Assembly (NCBI GenBank): GCA_022559985.1
Contig: JAFJTR010000064.1
Location: 62,001 to 126,000 of the forward strand
Length of the DNA: 64,000 nt
Source: Parastagonospora avenae f. sp. tritici 18332-5
Taxonomy: Eukaryota > Ascomycota > Dothideomycetes > Pleosporales > Phaeosphaeriaceae
Reading direction: 5' to 3'
A program made the position numbers and the translations under genes. Shown one piece after another: positions 19,952 through 32,692 of the stretch. The notes under the pieces were generated by a model. That model had not been told where the DNA came from, did no database searches, and saw nothing but the letters and a program-made list of their open reading frames with translations. The first letter of the stretch is position 1; every line of letters begins with the position of its first letter.

Positions 19952-21272
19952 TGTGGTGGTTGTGGGACTTTGTGATGTCGCGTATGTACAAATGAAGAAT
20001 AAATTGGGTGAGTGAGATGCTGGACCTTGCTCAGAACTTTGAGGCGCGGATTGGATGCTTCTCGGAATCGTTGCGACTCCGGACTTGGATTGTGCAAGTG
20101 CTTGTGGAAGGCTTCTGTAGTATGCGACGAATTGACTGTTCAGCGTGAAAGTGGTTTCTCAGGGTTCACGCGACGCGTCGAAGCGTGTCTCGTGACTGCC
20201 ACGGACGCACGGGGCAATCCTGCTCCCATTATCACTATGACGATGCATTGGCTGCAGCACCAACAATCTCAACTGTCCAAGTGTTCACGACTTGACTCTT
20301 TTGCTTCACTGCACTGCGGACGCTCCCCCAAAATCATAATATGCTCCTTATCAAGAAGGTCAACAGCTCAACAACCACCCGGAATCGGCCTCGGTCCTTC
20401 CCCCAAGCACACTATGCGAATCCGGCCCGATAGTGACGGGCACCAACACCCCGCCCTCGCCGTATAAGCCTACAATGAATAGCCGTGAACGCAGGTGTCT
20501 CTCATGATGTTGAAAGGTTCAAGAACCTTGAGTATAGTGGAGGTGAACACGCTACAAAGGAGGCTGCATGATTGCTGGGAAGCATTGCCGGACCCTTGCA
20601 TTGATGCAACTTGGCTCCGCTAAGCTTCACAACCCTCGGTTACCGAGCTGACATTTGGAAACGATCGTCCCAATGTCTCGAGCCTTTTCCACGATATATC
20701 AAGTGGATGACTTTCTGGGTTGGAATTGTTTGTTTCGTGTGGTACTTCAGCAGTACGGAAGCTTACATCGTCGATTCCGGACGTTCACGATAGTAATGAA
20801 AGGATCAACGACGTCATGGACCACTCGAACGGGCAAAGTAGCCTCACTGACGCTGCAGCACTTACATATGCAGCACAGATCTGATCACGACGGCGCAATT
20901 GGCCGCGCCGCTTCGGCTCTCGCACATTCTACGTCGCGGGCCTGGACCTTGACGAAGTCTGTTTTTGCCGATGCACTTTAGGAGCGGGGAATGTTTCGTC
21001 CGATGTCTCGCGAGACAATTTCCTGAGATACCTACAACTACTCGTCCTCATATCCTACCAGACTGGCAGTTGCATGTCAATTGCGCCGGACGATCAATTG
21101 ACTACCCTGCATTCCACAGCCACGACGCGCCGACTCAGGCACCGACATTGCTCGGTAACCGTGGAAGCCGAGATCGAGCTGTTCTGGCTTATAGTAATAC
21201 ACCGCCTTCGCCCCAGTCGCGCGGTCAGTTGTTCCTGACAACACCTTTCATAGCTGGAGAATCAGATACGCA
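19952..21272. other. Intergenic region of 1.3 kb, no gene supported
   Basis: Only short overlapping frames (60-151 codons) of biased composition are seen. It must hold the promoters of the RNase H2 subunit gene and of the methyltransferase gene. No repeat, RNA gene or transposon end was recognised. Confidence 0.5.
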
Positions 21273-22752
21273 ATGCCAATTTTCAATCCTTTGGCCGGTG
21301 TCACGGCGTCGGTGCTTAGCACCATCACATCGCAAACGTGGGGACCGCTAGTATCGTTATGCAAAAACGGGACGCTCGCGCAATTGCATGAGATCAAGAT
21401 TGGAAAGCTCGTGCTCTTTGAAGGCGGCTCAAGCAAAGCTTCTGCAGTTTTTGGATCCGATAAGGAAGGCTTACCAGTTGCGTTCCTCGATGTTCACAAT
21501 GAGAAGTTTTGGGTGCGATTGGCGCTTTTCGCAGATATGGTGCGTGGAGAGGATCCGAGACATGCGCAAAGCAGTTTTTGGGAGCTAACTAACATCTCAA
21601 AAGGGCTTCGCTGAAAGCTACATGCTGGGAGAAGTCTCCTCTCCAGACCTAACCAAATTCTTTGAGGTTTGTATGCAGTCTCGTTCAATACGGACCTAGC
21701 TGACTCTCCAGCTATTTATCCTCAACCGGAATAATCTCTCCAATGGCTCGACACTCACATCAGCAATCTCCACGGGTCTAGCTGGCCTAGTTCGTGGTAG
21801 CAACAACCTGAAGAATGCGCGCCTCAACATTGCCGCCCATTACGATATCTCGAACGAGATGTTCGCCGCTTTCCTCTCCCCAGACATGACATACTCGAGC
21901 CCGATATGGCTGCCGAAATCGAACCCCAAATCCGAAAACGAGACCCTATACGATGCGCAAATGCGGAAGCTCGACCGATTTATTGACAACACACATATAA
22001 AAGGCAGCGACCATGTCCTCGAGATTGGGACTGGCTGGGGCAGCTTCGCTATGCGGGCAGTACAACGGACAGGTTGCAAAGTGACTTCATTGACACTTTC
22101 GATCGAGCAGAAGGAGCTGGCAGAAGAGCGGATACGAGAAGCAGGCATGTCAGACAGCATCACAGTCCTACTCTGTGACTACCGCAGCCTGCAACCTCCA
22201 GGATCTGGCGCATTCGACAAGATTGTATCAATCGAGATGCTCGAAGCCGTCGGCAAGGAATACCTGGTCACATACTTCAAATGCGTAGACAAGCTTCTCA
22301 AGAAAGAAGGTGGAATTGCTTGTTTCCAGTGCATCACCATGCCCGACGGGCGCTACGAAGCCTACGCAAAATCCGATGACTTCATTCGCCGCTACATCTT
22401 CCCTGGCGGCCATCTCCCCGCGGTCTCCGAGCTCGTCAGCTCCATCCAGACCGCCTCGGCGGGCTCGCTGGTCGTCGACAGCGTCGAGAACATCGGCCCA
22501 CACTACGCCAAAGCGCTACGTCTGTGGCGCGAATCTTTCCTAGAGAACTGGAAGGGCACGATCAAGCCGCAACTCATCAAAGAAAAAGCAGAGCAGGGCA
22601 TGGACGACGAAGGCGCGGAAGTATTCAAGCGCAAGTGGGACTACTATTTCCGGTACTCGGAAGCAGGCTTCTCGACCAAGACGCTGGGTGATGTTATCAT
22701 TACCGTGGGCCGCGAGGGCGCGGTACAGATGATGGAGGACGTGCCGTTGTAA
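21273..22752 (+). CDS. Cyclopropane-fatty-acyl-phospholipid synthase-like methyltransferase
   Basis: A SAM-dependent enzyme of the CFA synthase/mycolic acid cyclopropane synthase family, expected to methylenate or methylate double bonds of membrane lipids. Exons 21273-21539, 21604-21666 (63 nt) and 21712-22752 (TAA) give 456 residues. The N-terminal domain has VAFLDVHNEKFWVRL and GFAESYMLGEVSSPDL. The catalytic domain follows: HYDISNEMFAAFLSPDMTYS, SAM motif I VLEIGTGWGSFA near residue 210, IEMLEAVGKEY, and the C-terminal RRYIFPGGHLPAVSEL. The donors are GTGCGT and GTTTGT. The 21-codon middle exon is needed to restore the GFAESYMLGE motif. The protein ends at LGDVIITVGREG...VPL as relatives do. 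It stands alone, with no pathway partners nearby. Confidence 0.9.
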
Positions 22753-23696
22753 GATTTCGGGGAAGGCGATTTCCGGAGGCTGACGTGGTCCCGGTACCTG
22801 CATGATGAGCTTACGCGATACTGCTTTGGGCGCGGAGGATGTCGCGGAGTGATTGTTTTGGGCGCGGAGCGGAGGGAATGGGTACATACGACACTGCTAG
22901 GTAGTCCTGCATTATACCCAAATTTAGACGATGAGTTACACTGAGTCGGATTATTGGGCGGGGATCGACGGTGCAGTGGGCGTGTGGCGCGCAGGACACT
23001 GGGATGTGATGTAGTACCGTGTATGTAGGAACGGGTGGGGGTCGACAGCGGTTGGAAGGGAGGTTATGCTGTATTGTCGTTGTATATTTGTGATGTGAGA
23101 GAAGTAAGTAAGTTAAGTGAACGTAATCTTTGTGATCTGACCCGACGAAACTATACTCCGGCACTAAAGCTACAGTTAGCATACTGCATCTAGATCACGA
23201 GAATGTAGTCTTCAATACACGTTGGGCTGAAAGACAGCAGCTCTGTGCTACGTTGAATTGCTGTTCCAACGAACAGGGACTGATGCTGTGATCGACAGGT
23301 TGAAGAAGTAGATTCTCAAGTTTGTGGATAATACATTCAAATAGTGAGGTGCATGTCGAGTTGTTCATGACGCCCGAGTAATCTCTCCCAAGCATCTGTA
23401 ACATTTGACTTTGTGGTTTAACGCATCTCAAGCAAATGCATGCATTGAAACTGAAACAGCGAAGCCCAAAGATAGAAGAATAGTAGCGCGCGTACGAAGG
23501 TATTTAACGAGGTGCCCTTCGTTAGAAGCAAAGACTAGTGTAAACCACTGACTCAGAAGAGCAAGATGATATCTTGAAGCACTAAATAATTTGTGCATCA
23601 GGACGATTTGTCATGTACAACAGTACTTCTACCACATTATAAGGACTTCGCGATGGAATCCACAAATAAACATTTTCTCACACCTCCAATCGCACT
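22753..23696. other. Intergenic, no gene supported
   Basis: The methyltransferase frame happens to stay open for about 60 codons beyond its TAA, but the family ends at the stop. The rest holds frames under 125 codons without family features. The right part is Y-rich on the plus strand, continuing into the small-protein gene. Confidence 0.5.
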
Positions 23697-24140
23697 CTAC
23701 CTCCCATACTTCTCCTTCAACTCCCCAACTAACCTCTCCATCCCGCCATCCCCTTCCCTCTTCCTCCTCTCAAACTCCCCCATATTCTCCCGCGCCCACT
23801 CCTCTTCCCCTCCCGCCTGCGGCACCATAAATCCCTGCTCCGCGCCCGCCGCCAAATCCTCGAATATAAACACATTGTGCAGCGCCTTGATGTCGTCCAG
23901 CCGGCCTGAGTCGGTGCCGATGTGTTCGGCCCAGAGCGCCATGGTGGTTGTTACGAGGGTGTGCAGTTTGGGAGCGTTTCGAGGGCCGCGGGGGCGCAGG
24001 TGTGCGTGGATGAAGTTTGTGGGATGGGGGTGGGCGCCGACGAAGGTGTGGACTGTGGAAGAGAAGGAGGTGGTGGTGGTGGAGGAGGGGAGAAAGGTTA
24101 TATTTACGAAGGCGGAGGGGGCGGAGACTGGGGTTTGAAG
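23697..24140 (-). CDS. Unrecognised small protein, 5' end unresolved
   Basis: The frame is open from 24140 to the stop at 23697. The internal ATG at 23942 would give only 81 residues, yet the 65 codons before it look coding (SAFVNITFLPSS; VHTFVGAHPHPTNFIHAHLRPRG; APKLHTLVTTT). This points to an upstream exon joined at the CCCCAG acceptor ending at 24128; I could not place it. The downstream part (WAEHIGTDSGRLDDIKALHNVFIFEDL, shown here in pieces as WAEHIGTDSGR and ALHNVFIFEDL) looks like a folded domain, with a charged helical C-terminus. No family recognised. No signal peptide or membrane segment is seen. Confidence 0.45.
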   Translation of the reverse strand, partial: LQTPVSAPSAFVNITFLPSSTTTTSFSSTVHTFVGAHPHPTNFIHAHLRPRGPRNAPKLHTLVTTTMALWAEHIGTDSGRLDDIKALHNVFIFEDLAAGAEQGFMVPQAGGEEEWARENMGEFERRKREGDGGMERLVGELKEKYGR

Positions 24141-25326
24141 TCAGATTCATATTTATGTTGAATGGGGATGTACAAGGGGAATGATGTTTTGGAGTTGGGA
24201 GGGATGATGAATATGGAGGATTGGTTGGCTTGGATTTGAGATTCAAATTGAGTTATGTGCGGCGGACTGAAGGCTTCGACTTCGTTGTACTCTCATATGC
24301 AGAGGTGTCAACAGAAAGAATGCGTGATCGTACATAAGTCGCAATGAAGCTTTGTCAATGCCGATGCGAAAGCTTGGTACTGTTGCTGCGATATATCGCA
24401 GGAGTGATAGACCATGTAGTGCGGCATCGTGACGTTTGTGTATCGCCGACTCCGAGCTGTAGTATTTCGAATTTCGGTCAAAGGCTTATCGCATGCGAGA
24501 GGTTTGCGCAAATACAGTCCAATACGACGCGCAAAATACTCGATAGGTTGAAGCTCGACGGATCATCCGGTTCCTGCATGCTGAAATGCGACCGCGCTGC
24601 ACCATGACGCACCCTTCCCCTCCCCTCCACCTCCCCAGATGTTTACTCATCCCCCCCCTCCTCCTCCTCTCTCTACCCGACAAATCTTCCTCTTCCCCGG
24701 ATTATCGCATCTTAGCGCATCCTTGTTCGCATCGTGTTCGTCGTGCGCAGGCAACCTTGTCTCCGCTCCATGCGGCGATCGCCGCGTGCGGGTCGACTAC
24801 GCGCGCGCGGCCTCACATCTGGGTTGAAAACATCCCACGTTGCGCCACAACGGTTTTGTGATGTGCTCGGGAGCGTGCCGAAGGTTATTTGTAGGGCTGC
24901 CCGAGACCCGGGATTGTGGGTTTATTGAGACATTTTTGGCGGCTTGGGAGGGAGATTCGCGCGACTGGGGCATGCTACGGGTTCAGTGTACTGAGTGTCC
25001 ATGTCAGTACTTTTCGTTCTTTTTTTTCGACGAGGTGCAGGAAACGGTGATTCGGAACATGTTTGCAAGCAACCTGTGGATCTTATTGGTCTTGTCTAAT
25101 GTCTAATGCTCGTTGCTTTTGTTACTCATGCTGAACTTACATCTGATATGTTCGCACATACTAGACGCTCACATAGATCATATCCATCTTTGAACTCACT
25201 ACAACTCGCCTTCATCATAACTTTGGTGCCTCCTTGTCCTCTCTAGGATCATCTGGGAATGCGACGAAACTCTCGTCGCCATTGAAATGCCTGGGTTATC
25301 TAACGTCAGAAAGCAGAAACAAAAAA
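24141..25326. other. Intergenic region of 1.2 kb, nothing clear
   Basis: Contains C-rich and CTC-repeat-like runs around 24640-24680 and several frames below 92 codons. No supported gene, RNA or mobile element. Confidence 0.5.
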
Positions 25327-26565
25327 TCAAGGTGTCGTGACAGGAAGGACGACATCGTCAGGTAAAGAGATGTTGAGAAGCTTAGAGGCAGCGCCCCAGC
25401 CGGTCCCTGTGGGTTCCGACTTGGGCCAATCTTTGCGGTGGTGCCAAAAGTGCCTGAAGGAATAAGAACACACATCACTACAACATAATGAAAGGGGATG
25501 GCCTACCATCCTCTCTCGGCTCCTCCTGACAAGTACGACGTCTCGGAGTTCAGCTCACAAGTCCAATTGCCTACGACGCCCTTCTCCGGGTCCGCGCGTT
25601 TTCGCACAAACTTTGAGAGGCCGGCAGTGAAGCACTGAAAGTCATCCGTATCAGGATCCTCCGGCATCTGGCCAGTCAAGACTCGCCCGGCTGCGATCAT
25701 GGTAGCGGCATGAGTGCATATCAGAACGGTCCTCGGCTGCTCAGGGTCATTGTCAAGAGTTATGACGATGTGGTCGAGAGCATTTCTCACTCGTTCATGC
25801 AGCTCCACAATCATCTCGCCCCTAGGCGCTGGCATGTGAACAGAGACATAGTCCTGGTCCAGATGGTCGAACAGTGGCGTCAATGTCTTGAGATCCGGCG
25901 GCGTCGGATGCTCCCAGCTTGCGCGGCCAAAGAACTCACTGTGCCTCAGCATCAGTGACTATCCATCAAGCTCGCATAGTGAAGCTCCGCAGCAACGTCT
26001 CAACGTACCCAACGCCCCGATCTATTCTGATCTTGCCTTTCGTAGTTCCTTCCTGAAAGAGCCTGTCCGTCGTGGGCTTGAGCGTCTGTAAACACCGATA
26101 AAACGGACTGGAATAAACTCTCTCGATTGGAGGTTCGATACTGCACAGATACTCGGCTAACTCCTTACTCTGCTCAACGCCTTTGGAGGTCAATGGCGGA
26201 TCAGTAGGGATGCCAGTGGGCGTTTTGACCATCAAAGCGGTGTAGATTCCTGTCTGAGGATCGACCGTCCAGTTGGAACGGAACTATAGTTGTAAGTTCA
26301 CCGTTAGAAGGCATGTCATCTAGGGGAATGCAGCGTCGATCTTGGATCTTCTGATACGCGCGTATTCTCTGTAGGCGAGCTCGACGATGCATCGACGGCG
26401 CCAGGCGCCATGTGAAGGCTACCGGAAACGGCATCAGAAGCGGAAAGGAGGCCTCAGCCACCGTGTGGAGTGCTGTAGGCAGATGGTTTGGTGTAGTGTA
26501 ATGCGGAGACGGAAGAGACGCTTGATACGTACCGCGTGCCGAACGATGTAGATTACCTCAATCAT
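25327..26565 (-). CDS. Histidine phosphatase superfamily protein (tau55-like)
   Basis: A 288-residue phosphoglycerate-mutase-fold protein of the fungal branch related to the TFIIIC subunit tau55. Exons, 5' to 3': 26565-26533 (33 nt), 26283-26009, 25938-25507, 25453-25327 (TGA). Phases agree throughout. The family start, ...IYIVRHAFRSNW, is rebuilt only by removing a 249-nt intron between RHA and FRSNW. Further landmarks are PTGIPTDPPLTSKGVEQ, the second catalytic block YSSPFYRCLQT (Arg and Cys in the usual places), DRGVGEFFGRA, and the second His in ICTHAATMIAAGR. The usual RHG reads RHA here; the His is kept. Whether it acts as an enzyme or in RNA polymerase III transcription cannot be told from sequence. 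Confidence 0.85.
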
Positions 26566-29500
26566 CGTTGGTTCTGTGCCGGTCCCCGAATTTCGATACA
26601 CCAGGGTGAGCGTGTTCTGGATTAGGTGGCTTACGTGCCCGCGAACGCAATGTCCTCCGTGTTGGATGGAGCGAAGTTTGGGAGAGACTTAGTGAGCCAA
26701 TAATCACTTAGCTAGACCTCGGCTACACTCGGTGCCTCTGATTCGGACACTTTCGAAGCGGCGCAAATTCCCAAAAGTTGTTATACTTTGGAAAGTGTTG
26801 CGCCACGCTGCTTTAAGAAGTATGGCCGCCGTTGCGCATGGTGAAGGGTATATCATATGTTTGTAGTTCGTCACACATGTTAGAGTTTGTACGATGCTCA
26901 GCTCAGCTCTCCACTCAGCAACCACCTACTCGAACACCTACCGACGGCGACTGTTAGCACATCTTCTTGCCGTCAGAGCCGTGAGTAGAACGTGGAAAGT
27001 CGCGGATAGCCAAGTAGACACGCGAATTGTACTGTGCATATGTGTTCCTTTCCATTAAAGGCAGTTGGTAGTACACTCAACATATCATCTGCTCGCCATC
27101 GCAAACCCCCCACGTTAGAGCTATCACGAGCACCTGTTCAGCAGGAACACCTGGGCAGTGTGTTAGCGCGAACGCACATGCAACTTTTCTGCGAGCCTCA
27201 TGTAGACGTCAGGGCCTTGCAGTCCTAGCACAGGAACAGGCCGTCTTTCAAACAAAGCGCATCGTCATGTTGTGAACGCCTGCATTGGCGCAAGAACAAG
27301 GATAGCGATTGTTTACAGTACATACGATAGTCGTGTTGGTGTCCGTTCCGTGCTCCAGGACATGTGCCACGTCAATGCAACGGTCCTTGACGGTGCAATA
27401 TCTTCGTTCTAGCGTCAACCATGGTGGAAGCTGTGCCGGAATACGAAGTCTGGGCGGATGGGAAGTCAATGCGTGTAGGAATTAGGGAAGGTGATCAGGA
27501 TCCTCAGACCCATAATCGGAAAGCCCGCGGACAGGGGATCTTCACATGATGGCTGTGTTTCGAAACTTGCGTGCCGTCCTGGCAAACGGCACGCCTTAAC
27601 TGACTGAGGAAAGTGGACGGGAAGTAATCGCGCGATATCCAAGGTAGGTGGATCCTTAATCTAAATAGCAAGAAACGCGGGGTTGGAGGTGCTTAGGCAG
27701 GTCCAACGGGTTGACTTGCGGTGGGAATCTGATGTCGTGTGCTAATTATTGTTGGATTCGAGACGGCTCGTGAAATACTTGCTCACCGTTTTACGAGGCG
27801 GTCAGTTGGTGTCCAACACAGCTAAACTTATCTAGAGATTCCACGGCAGCTCGACGGGAGTGCGCAGCTGTAGTGCATTAATCATTGGCAGCAGTTCTCC
27901 CACCTTGATCACCTTCCGAGTTTGATCATCCAAAACATGAAATTTCCCAAGGGTGTTTGCTGCAAGCCATCGCTGGGTTCTTGCTGCAGCCGGCAACAGA
28001 GCTGCCGCGCATGCGCTACTGTGTTCAAGGTGCAGTCGCAAACGATGCACCATCATGGTGGAAAGCTTTAAACTTCGACGATCTCCGGACGTCTGTACCT
28101 ATTCGAGTAAGCTAGTGAATATCTCCGGCTTACCTCACTGGGCCACCCCTGTCTCTTGATTTGCAAAGCCTGCGCGATACAAGGAAGCCTTCGACGTTGG
28201 AATATTCGGGCAGTCCCGAAAAGCACCGTAGAGTTACCGCCATTCGGGCTCGAAACCCTCGACAGGTATTCCGGTCTTGACGGGGTCGTTTCACTAGGCA
28301 TTCGCTTGAAAAAGTGTCGGTCCGACATAAGCTGATGGCGTGCGCAGCTTGCGGACGCCTTCTCTGTGACATCTGTCAGCGTTTGGGGGGTTCGTAACAG
28401 ACAGTGTTTTTGATGATGACACTTGAACGTCTTCTGGACCAGGCCCAGTCGTTCAATTGTGTCAACCCCACCCTTCAATGTGGAAGCCAAGACTGCACGG
28501 GATGGATCTGCGCGGAGCCGCCAGAGTGGGTATTGACAGCCGACGGCCGCGAATAATCTACTAGTCGCATAAGAAATAGGTAGGCCAGCATTAGTCCCAC
28601 CTGCGCCTGTCGGAATTGCACATTATGCCAGAAGTGCGGCCGTATCCGGACAGAGTGAAGGCTTCGGTCATTTGGCAGATGTCATAGACCACAATGCCTG
28701 GTCACTGTGAGGCTCGTTCAGGCTGTGAGAAATCCCTCAGCCCTGTCGCCGATGTTGCGTTTTAGGTGGCTACTTCGATCAGATCTGTCCAGTGAGGTCT
28801 CCAAGCACAGCGCCTGCGAAATCTCTGCGTGGGGATCGGACGAATAAGCAACATCGATGAATGTCGCGTGCTTTTTCTAGCCGCCTCACGCATGCACTGT
28901 GATCTTCGTCTGGCGTCTTCTAGAAGGCCGACCGTTCACCTTCTTCGGCTTTACTGGTTCAGGCTGGCATTGAGGTAGGTGTGAAGACCCTCTTCCTGCC
29001 CAATAAGGGCCGATGTTCTCGATGCGCATGCTCACACGTGTGGTCTTCTTTGGCTTCGATTGGCTCGCAAGAGGCATCTCACGTGTGTCTTGTTCATTGG
29101 CTTAGGAACACCATGCGTGTTTCTCCAGATGACACGCTGATCAGGTGGGTATATTGCTTATGATCCTCCTCTTTGATTAGCAGCGGGGGTACTTGTAGCC
29201 TCGCTATCCTGGCTGATACAAGGTGTACGCCTCTAGGTAGCGATCCAATCGTGCCCCACGGAGGAAGCACGCGCTTACAGTGACGGTAGGCTCGAGAAGC
29301 AGCAGAAGCGAGGCAGCAAGCGTCAGAGCCTTCTCCGACTGTTTTGCTTCGCGCAACAGACTAGTATGGAACGGACATTGCGTTGATCGTCGTCCAAGCG
29401 CATGTTCCCGTGAGTGTGATCTGCTTCGGACTGCGGCCGTAATCTATGGCCACTGTGCCACTCTAGGCTGCTCGCTGCCGGAGGCTGCCAGACTCCGGGA

Positions 29501-30011
29501 ACAGTCGGAGTGGGGTTACGGTTGGAGGATAGTAGCCGTATGTAACAAGATGAAAGAAGTAAATATGCAGCAGCCGCGCTTGACTAGGACATGGTCGTTA
29601 AATTGATGCGCAGCCAGGGTTTGAGCGGCGTATGATGGTGGCTGGAAAGCCCAAAGCCTCCAGCAATCATGCCGCTCTAAAATGTGACAAGTGGAGAGCC
29701 TGGACAGCACCCGGCTAAGGGGTTTAGCCTTCGTATCTAAATTACAGACAAGTATTAGCTGTAACGAAATGGCAACAGATACATCCTGAGTACAGATAAC
29801 TCGAATTAAGTCTCATGCCTCGAAAGGAACAAGGTCATAGCAGTGCAGGACAGCGAATATTGACGCGCTGTTAAATATATACAGGGTGCCAATGAATCCT
29901 TATTTACAGCTTTGAAGGATGCTCCGACGGCGAATAATTAAAAGGAGCTGGTACTCAACGCCACTCCTCCTGGCTCTTCAGTAAGGTAAGCTTTGTAGGA
30001 CGATCAAGCGA
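26566..30011. other. Gene-poor stretch of 3.4 kb
   Basis: No open frame above 140 codons and none with a family signature. Base composition is near that of the surroundings, so it is not an AT-rich, RIP-destroyed repeat block. No terminal inverted repeats, poly-A tail or transposase remnants were found by eye. It could hold long non-coding RNA, strongly decayed genes, or simple spacer. Confidence 0.5.
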
Positions 30012-31038
30012 TCATTTCGTACCGACTCCATTCATCGGGATGCCTTTCTCTAGCTCCTCGTTCACACCTGCTGCTCCACGAGTGACAAATTTCCCTTGCT
30101 TCCTAAGCTTCTTCTCGGTCACCCAGACGCGTAGCATGATGAGATAGCGAACAATCAGGAATATAATGATAGCAGCGACCAGGATGCCAATGATGTAGGC
30201 AGCAACGATACCGGAAGAATGCGCTTGCAGGTCCAAGAAGCCGTAAACGTAGAATCCTTGAGTTGCGTGCGTGAGATATGCGAGGCCCAGATACAGGGCT
30301 AGGAGAATGATGATCGGAATGATATCGAGCCAAGGCAATGGTGACGTTCTAGGGAAGACAATCTCAAACAACGCATAGACCGAATTGAGAGCATGCTGAG
30401 AAGCGTTTGACCAGATGGAGAATGTAGACGGAAAATGGCTTGGAGCAAGTATGCCCCAATATACGACTAAGAAAGATTAGCATCATATCCAGACATGAGA
30501 CACTGACATGACGCCTCGCAAGACAGCTCTCCGCAGATGCATGACTGTAGCGCTGCTTCACCAGTCTACGATCGAAACCAGCTGTCATCAGAGTGTCTCA
30601 TTGATGTAACGAAATGGAGCCTAAAAGCCTCAATCGCCTCAGGAGCCGTTTTCACTCACTAGTAACAATGAACGGATAGACCACGATTGTGGAATAGAAC
30701 ATGCTGTGTGCGATCTGGAGCGCTCTTGGCCATCGAGCAAGGAAAGGAACTCCAGTGAAACAATAGCTTCCGGTATGAATGGCGGCAAAAGTGTAGTAGA
30801 AAGCGAGACCCCAATAAGTTAGGACGGTGAAGAAGGAGAACGAGCGCTGTGATGCGTCAGCCATCCCATGGCTCCCATTCCAGCCAAAGATGGTAAACAA
30901 CGTGACAAAAGCATAGAGCGCTAGCAACGCTCGAAGACAGAAGAGAACCACTGGAGGCAAGATCCACGATGTCGCAAATCTATGAGTGGGGTCAAAATTG
31001 TTCCCGTATGGTGCTGCGAGACGCGCTCCAACAGCCAT
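30012..31038 (-). CDS. Polytopic membrane protein, FAR-17a/AIG1-like
   Basis: A 277-residue protein with about six membrane segments. Exons 31038-30660 and 30466-30012 (TGA); the intron is 193 nt with donor GTGAGT and acceptor TTCTTAG. The join gives VTIVYWGILAPSHF in frame. Features of the family are FATSWILPPVVLFCLRALLALY, FSFFTVLTYWGLAFYYTFAAIH, SQHALNSVYALFEI, PRTSPLPW, and LALYLGLAYLTHATQGFYVYGFLD, split here for reading. The family includes androgen-induced proteins that hydrolyse fatty-acid esters of hydroxy fatty acids; a role in lipid turnover is possible but not shown. The basic C-terminal tail (EKKLRKQGK) is cytosolic by the positive-inside rule. Confidence 0.8.
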
Positions 31039-31677
31039 GGTAGCGAGAGGGTCGCGGCTCCCTAGCGCGAGATTGTCGATGTCGTTCCTCGGTTCTAAGG
31101 CTGGACGGTCCCAGATGCTGCTCAGGAGCTAGATGCGGTCAATTGCGTGGTTGGTGGAACCGGAAGCTGCGAGTGTGGCCACAGCGAAGGCAAAGTTGCG
31201 ACGTGGTGTTGAATCTGAAAGCCTCCTTGGTTCGCCTGAATTTGCGGCAGCACCGCCATGTCCGCCATGTGGCTTTGCTCACGTGTGGAAAACGCTAACA
31301 CCGGCGCACATCCGCATTCAGCGTAATAAACGCCTAGCGTACATTTCAACGGACACGGCTCAAAAGTCTCGTCACTGTCGAAAGCGACTATCATGCCGTC
31401 CGGGGCTGCCCGCTTAGACCTCCCACTGCGGCAGCCCTAGACGACACAAGGCGTCTTTCGACCCGCCATCCCTACACTCACTTGCAGCACCAACTGACCA
31501 GGGGGTGGTCCTCTAATACGCTTCGGAGATGGTGTCTCTATCACGTTCAGTCCTTCCTTCTTTAAGGTCTTATGCATGCCATCACTCGAGTCTTGATCCT
31601 CCTAGCATGACTGCGCAGCTGAACTCGATTCATACAAAAGTTATCCACCTTTCTTCTCGGCCATTTCAAGCATCACA
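31039..31677. other. Intergenic, nothing clear
   Basis: Divergent promoter region between the membrane-protein gene and the bZIP gene. No TATA box or repeated motif stands out; only short frames are present. Confidence 0.5.
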
Positions 31678-32692
31678 ATGAACGACATACGTAGCTCGGT
31701 ATGCCCTAACATCGGTACGGCTTTACCCTCACTAACGAAATGCAGCAAAAAGCGCAAAACTTGGCACGGATTAGAGACAATCAACGTATGTCTATCTCAT
31801 GGTCATCTTAAATACCTATAGCGTCGCTTCAGTGTGCAGATGGTACAGATGGGTCGTCCCATCACTTCTACGAAGCCCTGTCACATGCGAGTCATTTGAT
31901 TTGTATGTAGCTAATACGAGGTCTCCGACAGGACGTTCACGAGCACGAAGAAAAGAATACCTCCAAGAGCTGGAGGCCAAGATCCGGGCCTGTGAACAGG
32001 TTGGCATTGAGGCTTCTTCAGAGATTCAGTCAGCGGCAAGAAAGGTCGTCGACGAGAATAGAAAACTTCGTTCACTGCTTCATGAGCGAGGGGTGTCAGA
32101 AGCGGAGATCGTCATGGCTCTGGGTGGGTCAGCCGACCGGTCCTACGACCAGATCTCAACAGCGCCATCACTTAACGCAAGGCTCGACCGGAAACTCACA
32201 TGCGACACACTGTCCTCGACAAATCTGCCAGCGCCGTCTCGGCAAATGCCAACCGTGCCGGCCATTAGTATACCACCGCTACGTTCAACAGCACTGAGCT
32301 GCACAGACTCCCCCAGTCCAGGCTCAATCGTCTCAAGTATGGGTACTCCGCCGCCAGCACCATACTCTACGTCATTCTTCTCGACACCTATCACTCCCCC
32401 AGCCCCCGAAATCAAGACCGAAGATGTGCAATACGGCTACTCTTACGATCAAGCCTACAATAACGCCTGGCAATATCCCAATGAGTACCAATTATTAGGA
32501 CAGCCGCCTGCCTACTACAATACCTCCTCATGCGTCAATGCTGCAAACATCATCCGGAACATGCGAGTGGACGAAGTGCAAGAGCCGGACACAAATCTGG
32601 GTTACCGTGTTCGCAATCAAAGCTGCTATGTGAATAACAACATGGTATTCAACATGATGGACAAGTACCCGCATCAACACTCAATGGTATGA
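31678..32692 (+). CDS. bZIP transcription factor
   Basis: A 273-residue nuclear factor. Exons 31678-31698 (21 nt), 31746-31785 (40 nt) and 31932-32692 (TGA), with introns of 47 and 146 nt. Splicing builds the basic region RIRDNQRRSRARRKEY (residues 15-30), which no single frame contains: exon 2 gives ARIRDNQ, and the Arg codon is split over intron 2. A leucine-zipper-like helix follows (LQELEAKIRACEQVG; NRKLRSLLHERGV). The C-terminus keeps the fungal signature SSCVNAANIIRNMR and CYVNNNMVFNMMDKY. Such NQRRSRARRKEY proteins are common in Ascomycota, and several act in stress or secondary metabolism. Targets here are unknown. Confidence 0.9.

Noticed and set aside
22753..22940. Readthrough extension of the methyltransferase
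   Set aside because: The frame is open beyond TAA by chance; the family ends at this position.
26566..30011. AT-rich RIP block or transposon relic
   Set aside because: Base composition is not AT-rich and no terminal repeats or transposase-like frames are visible.
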